Assembly (NCBI GenBank): GCA_013152215.1
Contig: JAADGT010000056.1
Location: forward strand, 1 to 5,356
Direction of reading: 5' to 3'
From: Deltaproteobacteria bacterium
GTDB lineage: Bacteria; Desulfobacterota; Deferrisomatia; Deferrisomatales; Deferrisomataceae
Length of the DNA stretch: 5,356 nt
Shown here one piece after another: positions 1-5,356 of the stretch. The translations under genes and the position numbers were made by a program. How positions within the stretch are numbered: position 1 is the first letter of the stretch; every line of letters begins with the position of its first letter. The notes below the pieces were generated by a model. The model was not told the DNA's origin. It worked only from the letters and a program-made list of their open reading frames with translations, and did no database searches.

Positions 1-1
1 G

Positions 2-1420
2 GCGCGGGACGAGGTGGAGGTGGGGTACGGCATCCCCGGGTGGGTGGCCCGCCAGGGCCGGCCCCTGCGGGTGGCCGACCGGGGCCGGGCCGACGCCCCC
101 TATTCCGAGCGCCGCAACCACCTGGCCGTGCCGCTGCTGAGCGAGGGCGAGACCTTGGGGGTGTTGGCCCTCGAGTCCCGGGGGACCGCTCCGTTCACCA
201 GCACCCACGAGGAGATCCTCGCGATCTTCGCGGCCCAGGCGGCCAAGGCCATCGAGGCCACCCAGTTCTTCCGCCAGATCCGGGAGGAACGAGACCTCCG
301 GGACGCGATCCTGTCGGTCACCCCCAACGGCGTGGTGGCCCTGGACCCGCAACGCCGGGTGGTGCTCATGAACCCGGCAGCCCGGCGGCTTCTGGACGTG
401 CGTGAGACCCCCGAGGGAAACCCCATGGAGCGGTACCTGGGGCGGCCTGAGTTCCTGGAGGCCCTACGCCGGGTCATGGCCGGCGACTCGCCCCTGGAGC
501 AGCTCCAGATCGATCTGGGCACCGGGCCGGCCCTGCGCAACCTGCTGGTGAGCCTGGTGCCCATGGGCGAGGGCTCGCTCCGGGGGGCCACGGTGATCGT
601 GCAGGACTTCACCGAGCGCCGTCGGCTGGACGAGCGGGTCCAGCGGATGGCCCGGCTGGCGTCCATCGGGCAGTTGGCCGCGGGCATCGCCCACGAGATC
701 CGCAACCCCCTGACCGGCATGGCCATCAGCCTGGACGTGCTCGCAGAGGAAGGGGGGCTGTCCGAGGGGGGGCGGAGCCTGGTGGCCGACATGCACGCCG
801 AGATCGACCGGCTCGAGGCCTTGATCCGGGGGCTCCTGGACTTCGCGCGACCTCAGCCGGTGGAGGCCCGGCCCATGCGGATGGCCAAGGCCCTGGAGTG
901 GCACCGCACCTTCGAGAAGCAGTGCGGGCGGAAGGGCGTGGTCTTCTCCCTGGACCTGGGCCCCAACCCCAAGATCGAGGGGGACCCGGAGAAGCTCAAG
1001 CAGCTCTTCCTGAACCTGGCGATCAACGCCCTGGAGGTGACGCCCCGGGGCGGCGAGATCCGGGTTCGGGTGTCCTCGGCCGAGGACGGGTGGGTCCGGG
1101 TCGTGGTGGAGGACACGGGCCCGGGGATGGACCCCGAGACCCTGGCCCACGCGTTCGACCCGTTCTTCACCACGAAGAACGAGGGCACGGGGCTGGGGCT
1201 CTCGATCGCCCACAGCATCGTGGAGCAGCACGGCGGCCGGATCGACGTGGAGTCGGAGCCCGGCCGGGGCACCCGGTTCACGGTGGAGCTTCCGGCCCAC
1301 GGGGGACCGGCCGGGAAGGCGGAACTCCGACCTCTTGTCAACCCGGCGACAAAATCGACGCGCCGCCTCGGAGGGCGGGGCAAGGGACCTGCCTCCGGCC
1401 GGGCGCGAAGCCGGGCATGA
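2..1420 (+). CDS. Sensor histidine kinase (GAF-PAS-HisKA-HATPase_c), 5' end outside window
   Basis: This is the 3' part of a two-component sensor kinase that autophosphorylates a histidine and passes the phosphate to a response regulator, probably the one encoded next. The frame is open to the left edge, so the GTG at 14 is only an internal codon. Counting from that GTG, residues 1-85 are the C-terminal half of a GAF domain (GYGIPGWVARQGRPL). A short charged linker leads to a PAS domain at about 96-200 (NGVVALD, then VIVQDFTERR). HisKA follows with the H-box AHEIRNP at 226-232 and phospho-acceptor H227. HATPase_c shows the N-box (NLAINALE, N338), G1 (DTGPGM, 367-372), F-box (FDPFFTTK, 381-388) and G2 (GTGLGLS, 391-397), so it looks catalytically intact. 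No membrane segment is visible; one could lie upstream. The kinase fold ends near residue 427. The last 41 residues are a basic, Gly/Arg/Pro-rich tail, partly encoded by the inverted repeat at 1335-1607. The architecture resembles NtrB/ZraS-like kinases, but the signal cannot be inferred. Confidence 0.95.
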   Translation, partial: ARDEVEVGYGIPGWVARQGRPLRVADRGRADAPYSERRNHLAVPLLSEGETLGVLALESRGTAPFTSTHEEILAIFAAQAAKAIEATQFFRQIREERDLRDAILSVTPNGVVALDPQRRVVLMNPAARRLLDVRETPEGNPMERYLGRPEFLEALRRVMAGDSPLEQLQIDLGTGPALRNLLVSLVPMGEGSLRGATVIVQDFTERRRLDERVQRMARLASIGQLAAGIAHEIRNPLTGMAISLDVLAEEGGLSEGGRSLVADMHAEIDRLEALIRGLLDFARPQPVEARPMRMAKALEWHRTFEKQCGRKGVVFSLDLGPNPKIEGDPEKLKQLFLNLAINALEVTPRGGEIRVRVSSAEDGWVRVVVEDTGPGMDPETLAHAFDPFFTTKNEGTGLGLSIAHSIVEQHGGRIDVESEPGRGTRFTVELPAHGGPAGKAELRPLVNPATKSTRRLGGRGKGPASGRARSRA

Positions 1421-1607
1421 GATTCGCCGCGCAGGCACGGGGCCGAAGATCTGGTTTCATGACCACTCGGTGGAGTCCGGACCATTTCGCGGTCCAAGCG
1501 TCAGAGGCGCTGCGCGGCGAGCTAAGGGGCCGCGCCCGGCTCTCCGACAGGTCCCCTCCCCCTCTGAGCAGGGAACGATAGCGTCCGTTTGTCCGCCGGG
1601 TTGGTAA
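1335..1607. repeat. Long imperfect inverted repeat (foldback) between kinase and regulator
   Basis: The left part matches the reverse complement of the right part in collinear blocks: 1339-1348 with 1594-1603 (10 bp), 1348-1353 with 1588-1593 (6 bp), 1357-1361 with 1581-1585 (5 bp), 1384-1391 with 1548-1555 (8 bp), 1399-1407 with 1531-1539 (9 bp) and 1424-1434 with 1510-1520 (11 bp). Every pair is centred between 1469 and 1472. A small hairpin, CCAC-TCG-GTGG at 1463-1473, lies near the apex. Blocks are separated by short indels and mismatches, as in a decayed foldback. It includes the last 28 codons and stop of the kinase and ends 48 bp before the regulator's ATG. It could be a MITE-like non-autonomous element, a REP-type palindrome, or an RNA structure controlling the kinase-regulator junction. 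No transposase or clear target duplication is visible. The alignment was made by eye, and GC-rich DNA makes short matches easier, so moderate confidence is appropriate. Confidence 0.55.
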
Positions 1608-1629
1608 TAGCCTCCCAGCTTCCTAGCTT
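1601..1629 (+). promoter_or_regulatory. Weak sigma-70-like promoter candidate before the response regulator
   Basis: TTGGTA at 1601-1606 and TAGCTT at 1624-1629 are separated by 17 bp and lie about 25 bp before the regulator's ATG, in the least GC-rich part of the gap. The match to consensus is poor (4/6 and 3/6). The -35-like hexamer lies within the right end of the foldback. I saw no sigma-54 (GG-N10-GC) site in this gap. This is only a candidate. Confidence 0.2.
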
Positions 1630-1644
1630 TTCAGCCTATCCCAC

Positions 1645-1648
1645 GGAG
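1645..1648 (+). promoter_or_regulatory. Ribosome binding site of the response regulator
   Basis: GGAG lies 6 bases before the ATG at 1655. It decides the start: an in-frame TTG at 1589 would add 22 residues unlike any receiver domain, whereas the ATG opens directly into the canonical first strand (MADRILIVDDE). Confidence 0.65.
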
Positions 1649-1654
1649 CGTTCC

Positions 1655-3043
1655 ATGGCCGATCGGATCCTGATCGTGGACGACGAAGCCCTTATCCGCA
1701 AATCCCTGGGCCAGATGCTCGGCCACAAGGGCTACGACGTGGTCACCGCGGCCAGCGCCGCAGAGGCCCGCAAGGTGTTCACGGCCGGGGAGTTCGCCCT
1801 GGCCCTGCTGGACCTGCGGCTTCCCGACGCCTCGGGCATCGACCTTCTTCGGGAGTTCAAGGCGGCCCAGCCCGACCTGCTGGTGATCATGATGACCGCC
1901 TACGGCAGCGTGGAGACCGCGGTCGAGGCGATGCGGCTCGGGGCCTACGACTACGTGAACAAGCCGTTCAAGTCCCGCGAGATCGAGGTGATCGTCCGCC
2001 TGGCCCTGGAGGCCCGACACCTGAAGCGCGAGGTCAAGGAGCTGCGGGAGGAGGCCCTCGGGGCCGCGGATCTAGGGAACATCGTGGCCCGGGACCCGGC
2101 CATGCTCAAGGTCCTGGACATGGTGCGCAAGGTGGCCCAGAACCCGGACGTCACGGTGCTGATCCAGGGGGAGAGCGGCACGGGCAAGGAGATGGTCGCC
2201 CGGGCCCTGCACGCCGAGAGCCCCCGGGCCGACAAACCGTTCGTGGGTATCAACTGCGCGGCCATCCCGGGGAACCTGCTGGAGAGTGAGCTGTTCGGGT
2301 ACGAGAAGGGGGCGTTCACCGACGCCAAGGCGCGCAAGATCGGGCTGATCGAGCGCGCCCAGGGCGGCACCCTGTTCCTGGACGAGATCGGGGACATGGA
2401 CGTGGGGCTCCAGGCCAAGCTGCTGCGGGTGCTCGAAGAGCGCAAGATCCGCCGGGTGGGGGGGCTCGACGAGCTCTCGGTGGACGTCCGGATCCTGGCG
2501 GCCACCAACCAAGACCTGGACGAGAAACGAAAGACCGGCCAGTTCCGCGAGGATCTGTACTACCGGCTGAAGATCATCCACATCGACATCCCGCCCCTGC
2601 GGGAGCGCAAGGCCGACATCCTTCCACTGGCCCAGCACTTCATCCAGGACGCCAACCGCCGGTTCCACAAGAACGTGCAGGGGTTCTCGCCCGAGGCCGA
2701 GGACTTCCTCCTGGGGTATCGGTGGCCCGGCAACGTGCGGGAGCTCAAGAACACCATCGAGCGGATCCTGATCCTCGAGGAGACCGACTGGATCCGGCCC
2801 GACCACCTGCCGCCCGAGATCCTTCGGGGCCGGCCGGCGGAGGAGGGAGGGGTGTGGATCCCCCAGGAGGTGGAGATCCTGCGGGGGGTGTCGTTCGACC
2901 GGGTCATGGACGAGGTGGCCCGGTACCTCATCGGCGAGGCCCTGCGGCTGTCGGGCGGAAACAAGGCCCAGGCGGCCCGGCTGCTCGACATGGACCGGGG
3001 CACCCTGCGCTACCAGATCAAGCGGCTGGGGATCGGGACGTGA
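1655..3043 (+). CDS. Sigma-54-dependent response regulator, NtrC family (REC-AAA+-Fis HTH)
   Basis: This 462-residue cytoplasmic transcription activator should contact sigma-54 RNA polymerase and use ATP hydrolysis to open promoters once phosphorylated. The receiver domain (about 3-120) has the acidic pair D9/D10, phospho-acceptor D53 in LLDLRLPD, T81 and K103 in NKPF. The AAA+ domain (about 141-370) has Walker A GESGTGKE (172-179), the sigma-54 contact loop as GAFTDA (219-224; the textbook form is GAFTGA, and Asp at this place is a known variant), Walker B FLDEIGDM (241-248), then LYYRL (301-305) and YRWPGNVREL (355-364). A Fis-type helix-turn-helix closes the protein (about 426-459, GGNKAQAARLLDMDRGTLRYQI). 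Length and domain order are normal for the family. The kinase just upstream is the likely partner. The stop overlaps the start of the next gene, so it is probably co-translated with it. Target promoters cannot be read from this window. Confidence 0.97.
   Translation: MADRILIVDDEALIRKSLGQMLGHKGYDVVTAASAAEARKVFTAGEFALALLDLRLPDASGIDLLREFKAAQPDLLVIMMTAYGSVETAVEAMRLGAYDYVNKPFKSREIEVIVRLALEARHLKREVKELREEALGAADLGNIVARDPAMLKVLDMVRKVAQNPDVTVLIQGESGTGKEMVARALHAESPRADKPFVGINCAAIPGNLLESELFGYEKGAFTDAKARKIGLIERAQGGTLFLDEIGDMDVGLQAKLLRVLEERKIRRVGGLDELSVDVRILAATNQDLDEKRKTGQFREDLYYRLKIIHIDIPPLRERKADILPLAQHFIQDANRRFHKNVQGFSPEAEDFLLGYRWPGNVRELKNTIERILILEETDWIRPDHLPPEILRGRPAEEGGVWIPQEVEILRGVSFDRVMDEVARYLIGEALRLSGGNKAQAARLLDMDRGTLRYQIKRLGIGT
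3040..3043 (+). other. GTGA start/stop overlap coupling regulator and phosphorylase-like gene
   Basis: The TGA stop of the regulator (3041-3043) overlaps the GTG start (3040-3042) of the next frame. Such 4-base overlaps usually mean translational re-initiation and roughly matched expression. Only a weak G-rich stretch precedes the GTG, consistent with dependence on upstream translation. Confidence 0.7.
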
Positions 3044-3822
3044 TCCGCCCGCCGGTCGAGGCCCTGGGCGATCCCAGTCGGGTGGTGGCCACGGTGCTCG
3101 GCTGCCGCCCCGACGAGGTGGCTCCTCGGGTGGTGGTGACGCCGTTCGTGCCGCTCTCGTCGTTTCGCCGCCACGTCGAGGACGTGACGGCCGACCTGAA
3201 CCCCCGTTTTTTCTTTCAGGGGTTCACCGCCGTGTTCCAGGGGGAGCCCGTGACCGTGGTGCACACGGGCGTGGGCCCGAGCCGGGTTGGGGACTGCCTG
3301 GCGGCTCTCGCCCTCACCCCCGCCCGGAAGGTGCTGTTCGTGGGCGCCGTGGGGGGGCTGGCCGACCACCTGGAGCTGGGCGACTGGTTCCTTCCCGAGG
3401 CGGTGGCCGACGGCGAGGGGTACACCCGATATGTGCGCGAGGGGTTCCGCAGGGTGGTGGATGGGGCGCACCCGTTCGAGGTGCGGGTGCCCGGGGACCT
3501 GCGCCGGTTCCTCGAGGACCGGGAGGGCAGGGTGCACACCGGCCGGGTGTTCACGGTGGGGCCGGTGTCGTTCGAGTCGGAGGAGAACCTGCGGTTCCTG
3601 AAGATCCGGGGGTACGACGCCCTGGAGATGGAGCTTTCGGCCTTCTACTCCGCGTGCCAGGCCCTGGGCCTCGACGGGGCCGCCCTCACCTACGTGAGCG
3701 ACCTGCCCCTGCGCAGCTCCCTATGGACCGAGAAGACCCCGGCCGAAGCCGACGCCCTGCGCACGGCCTGGCGCGCGGCGCCCCGCCTGGCCCTGGAGTG
3801 GCTCCGCCGGACCGGGCCGTGA
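3040..3822 (+). CDS. Nucleoside phosphorylase/nucleosidase superfamily protein (PNP_UDP_1-like)
   Basis: This 260-residue soluble protein most likely cleaves the N-glycosidic bond of a nucleoside, by phosphate or by water; the substrate cannot be assigned. Family marks occur in the expected order: VVHTGVGPS (74-81), VGAVGGLADHLELGDWFLPEAVADGEG (split here as the glycine-rich GAVGGL turn at 102-107 and GDW at 114-116), the ribose-binding EMELSAF (196-202, corresponding to the Met-Glu pair of the family), and VSD (219-221), whose Asp matches the usual base-contacting or catalytic residue. A GDPSR motif at 10-14 recalls the phosphate-binding GDPxR of uridine and purine phosphorylases, but it lies closer to the start than usual. 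The GAMEEE start of MTA/SAH nucleosidases is absent. The GTG at 3040 was chosen because it overlaps the regulator's stop; the upstream in-frame extension is a shadow of the regulator gene. Family assignment is confident, specificity is not. Confidence 0.85.
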   Translation: MIRPPVEALGDPSRVVATVLGCRPDEVAPRVVVTPFVPLSSFRRHVEDVTADLNPRFFFQGFTAVFQGEPVTVVHTGVGPSRVGDCLAALALTPARKVLFVGAVGGLADHLELGDWFLPEAVADGEGYTRYVREGFRRVVDGAHPFEVRVPGDLRRFLEDREGRVHTGRVFTVGPVSFESEENLRFLKIRGYDALEMELSAFYSACQALGLDGAALTYVSDLPLRSSLWTEKTPAEADALRTAWRAAPRLALEWLRRTGP

Positions 3823-3944
3823 TGCTCTTTCGGCTCCGCCCAGCCGGGCGCCAGGGCGCCATCCCCCCTGGAGGCCCGGATCCAGACGGGGCGGCGACCG
3901 GAGAGCTGGGGCGGACCGACTGCCCCTGCAAGAGGAGAAGCAGC
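3823..3944 (+). other. Intergenic gap before the protease; one short GC hairpin, no terminator
   Basis: Between the phosphorylase-like gene and the preferred protease start there are 122 bases. GGCGCC occurs at 3847-3852 and again at 3855-3860, able to form a 5-bp all-GC stem with a 4-base loop, but no T-run follows, so it is not an intrinsic terminator. No promoter or known riboswitch core could be recognised. The protease frame is open throughout this gap, back to an ATG at 3822 that overlaps the preceding stop by one base, but its translation there looks non-coding. Confidence 0.5.
3931..3937 (+). promoter_or_regulatory. Strong Shine-Dalgarno site before the protease
   Basis: AGAGGAG is the best Shine-Dalgarno match in the window. 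It lies 7 bases before a GTG at 3945 in the protease frame and 9 before a GTG at 3947 in another frame that stops at 4207. It supports 3945 as the protease start over the ATG at 4056, whose nearest AGGAGG is about 21 bases away, too far for normal use. Confidence 0.6.
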
Positions 3945-5356
3945 GTGTGTCGAGCACCCGGCCGCCCGCGACGCGGTCCCGAAGGTTCGGCGGTCGGCGC
4001 GGATCGGGCCGGCGACGGGCGGTCCTGCAGGAGGGGCCGGGGGGCCGTCCGACGGATGGGGGAGGCGGCCCTCGCACTCGGGCTGATCCTGGGCTGGACT
4101 CAGTCGGCCGGGGCATGGACCCTGGTGCCGCTCTCCTCGCGGGGAGCCCGGCTCGGTCCGCCGGGCGAAGCGCGGGTGATCGTATATCTTTCCGGACGGG
4201 TCCCTGACGGTCGGTGGGGAGGGGCTCCCGCGCGGCAGTTTCGGAGGGCCGAATTCCTTCGCGCCGTTCGGGCCCTCGCTCGGCAGGATCAGGCGCCGGT
4301 GCTCCGCTTCCTCGAGGCTCGGGGAGCAACGGACATCCGATCGCTTTGGGCCGTGAACGCCGTGGTCGCCACGGTGCCGTCGGACCTGCTCCCGGAGTTG
4401 GGGGCTTTACCGGGGGTGGAGCGAGTCGAAGAGGACCGAATGTACCGGGTGGCGGCCACGGCGGACGCGTCCCCTACGCCGACCGCGGCCGAGGACAACC
4501 TCGTCGCCATCCGAGCCCCCGACCTGTGGGCCCTAGGCATCGACGGCGCGGGCGTGGTGGTGGCCACCCTGGATTCGGGGGCCGACTTGGGCCATCCAGA
4601 CCTGCACGACCGATGGAGGGGCGGCGCCAACAGCTGGTTCGACCCGGTCGGGGAGCACCCGGATGGCCCGGTGGACGTGGTCACCCCCCAGCACCAGCGG
4701 GTGGTGGAGGCAGGGCACGGGACCCAGGTTCTGGGCCTGATGGTGGGTGGAGGGGCGAGCGGGACCAAGATCGGCGTGGCACCGGGGGCCCGATGGATCG
4801 CCGTGCGGATCTTCGACGATGCGGGCGAGACGCGGCTGAGCGTCATTCACCGGGGATTCGAGTGGCTCCTGGACCCCGACGGAAACCCAGAAACGGACGA
4901 CACCCCCGACGTGGTAAACCTGTCGTGGGGGTTCGAGGACGGAGCCTGCAGGCCGGAGTTCAAAACCGACATCGCGCTGCTGCGGGCCCTGGGAGTTTCG
5001 GTGGTGGGTGCCGCGGGAAACCAGGGGAGCCCGGCCGGCGGGGTGAGCCCGGCCAACTACGACACGGTGTTCGCCGTGGGCTCGGCCCGAAGGGAGGGGG
5101 GGCACTGGCAGGCGGATTTCGCCAGCGCCCGAGGGCCCAGCGCCTGCGCCGGTGGCGAGCTGGGGGGAGCCTTCCCGGACCTCCTCGCCCCAGGGGTGGG
5201 GGTCCGAACGGCCGACCTTTTCCTCGGAGGCGCGTCAGCGTCTCCCTATGTCACGGTCACCGGTACCTCCTTTGCCGCCCCCCAGGCGGCCGGGGCGATC
5301 GCCCTGCTGCGCCAGGCGTTTCCCCGGGCGTCCCTGGACGCGATCGAGACCGGGCT
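3945..5356 (+). CDS. Secreted subtilisin-like serine protease (S8), 3' end outside window
   Basis: This exported endopeptidase carries the complete subtilase catalytic set. Counting from the GTG at 3945: Asp210 (nt 4572) in ATLDSGADLGHPDL, His258 (nt 4716) in GHGTQVLG, oxyanion Asn359 (nt 5019) in GAAGNQGS, and Ser442 (nt 5268) in GTSFAAPQAAG. It is preceded by a hydrophobic signal segment (about 39-51) ending in AGA before Trp58, and by an I9-like prodomain at about 77-166 (RVIVYLS to VERVEEDR) that should act as intramolecular chaperone and inhibitor until self-cleavage. The frame is open to the right edge, so any C-terminal domains are unseen; 470 codons are visible. The start is uncertain: GTG 3945 has the better ribosome site and keeps arginines ahead of the signal helix but gives a long n-region, while ATG 4056 gives a short signal peptide with no positive charge. 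Its first half is less GC-biased at third codon positions than the upstream genes. A role in nutrient proteolysis or envelope processing is inference. Confidence 0.93.
   Translation, partial: MCRAPGRPRRGPEGSAVGADRAGDGRSCRRGRGAVRRMGEAALALGLILGWTQSAGAWTLVPLSSRGARLGPPGEARVIVYLSGRVPDGRWGGAPARQFRRAEFLRAVRALARQDQAPVLRFLEARGATDIRSLWAVNAVVATVPSDLLPELGALPGVERVEEDRMYRVAATADASPTPTAAEDNLVAIRAPDLWALGIDGAGVVVATLDSGADLGHPDLHDRWRGGANSWFDPVGEHPDGPVDVVTPQHQRVVEAGHGTQVLGLMVGGGASGTKIGVAPGARWIAVRIFDDAGETRLSVIHRGFEWLLDPDGNPETDDTPDVVNLSWGFEDGACRPEFKTDIALLRALGVSVVGAAGNQGSPAGGVSPANYDTVFAVGSARREGGHWQADFASARGPSACAGGELGGAFPDLLAPGVGVRTADLFLGGASASPYVTVTGTSFAAPQAAGAIALLRQAFPRASLDAIETG
4056..4115 (+). other. Predicted Sec signal peptide core of the protease
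   Basis: From the methionine at 4056 the translation begins MGEAALALGLILGW, a hydrophobic helix, then TQSAGA with a small-x-small (A-G-A) signal peptidase I site, cleaving after 4115. Two arginines just before the methionine would supply the positive n-region if translation starts at 3945. It supports export of the protease. Confidence 0.65.

Noticed and set aside
464..1438. 324-residue open frame on the minus strand opposite the kinase
   Set aside because: High-GC DNA with G/C third positions opens antisense frames. The translation is repetitive in His, Gly, Pro and Leu, has no domain, and lies opposite a clear kinase.
1479..1495. GGACC/GGTCC hairpin as a kinase terminator
   Set aside because: The 5-bp stem has no following T-run and lies within the larger foldback, so termination is not supported.
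2309..2326. GAFTDA instead of GAFTGA in the sigma-54 activator
   Set aside because: The Asp variant occurs in many working NtrC-family regulators, so it is not evidence of loss of sigma-54 contact.
2722..3039. Upstream in-frame extension of the phosphorylase-like gene, inside the regulator
   Set aside because: It translates as Gly/Pro/Arg-rich sequence opposite the HTH-coding part of the regulator; the GTG at 3040 is the natural start.
3823..3944. Possible riboswitch (for example cyclic di-GMP type) before the protease
   Set aside because: No conserved core such as a GACGCAAAG-like segment or matching stems could be found; only a short GC hairpin is present.
4041..4075. Twin-arginine (Tat) signal for the protease
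   Set aside because: Arg-Arg precedes the hydrophobic segment, but the following residues (MGEA) do not fit the S/T-R-R-x-F-L-K pattern; a Sec signal explains it better.
3947..4207. 86-residue frame starting at GTG 3947 behind a good ribosome site
   Set aside because: It is Arg/Gly/Pro-rich with no motif and overlaps the signal peptide and prodomain of the protease in another frame. It is most likely a shadow that shares the protease's ribosome site.

Overview
The window is very GC-rich DNA with strongly G/C-biased third codon positions and tight gene packing. All four recognisable genes lie on the + strand. A GAF-PAS sensor kinase next to an NtrC-type sigma-54 activator, followed by a secreted subtilase, fits a high-GC deltaproteobacterial-type bacterium (Desulfobacterota or Myxococcota in the broad sense). 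That placement is inference from gene content and composition, because no taxonomic marker is present.

Layout: (1) From the left edge to 1420 is the 3' part of a sensor histidine kinase with GAF, PAS, HisKA and HATPase_c domains; its 5' end is outside the window. (2) From about 1335 to 1607 the two halves of the sequence match each other as a long, diverged inverted repeat (foldback) centred near 1470. It covers the last codons of the kinase and most of the intergenic gap. (3) From 1655 to 3043 is a complete sigma-54-dependent response regulator with receiver, AAA+ and Fis-type HTH domains. (4) From 3040 to 3822 is a 260-residue protein of the nucleoside phosphorylase/nucleosidase superfamily; its GTG start overlaps the regulator's TGA, so the two are probably translationally coupled. 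(5) From about 3945 to the right edge is a secreted subtilisin-like (S8) serine protease with signal peptide, I9-like prodomain and the full Asp-His-Asn-Ser catalytic set, cut off by the window end.

The kinase and regulator very probably form a cognate pair: signal sensing by GAF/PAS, phosphotransfer from His to Asp, then activation of sigma-54 promoters elsewhere. The phosphorylase-like enzyme is likely co-expressed with the regulator. The protease is less clearly part of the unit: a 122-bp gap precedes its preferred start, and its first half uses noticeably less GC-biased codons. I do not see a convincing new defence or mobile system here. The most unusual feature is the foldback between kinase and regulator. 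No tRNA, rRNA, CRISPR array, transposase or convincing intrinsic terminator was found.
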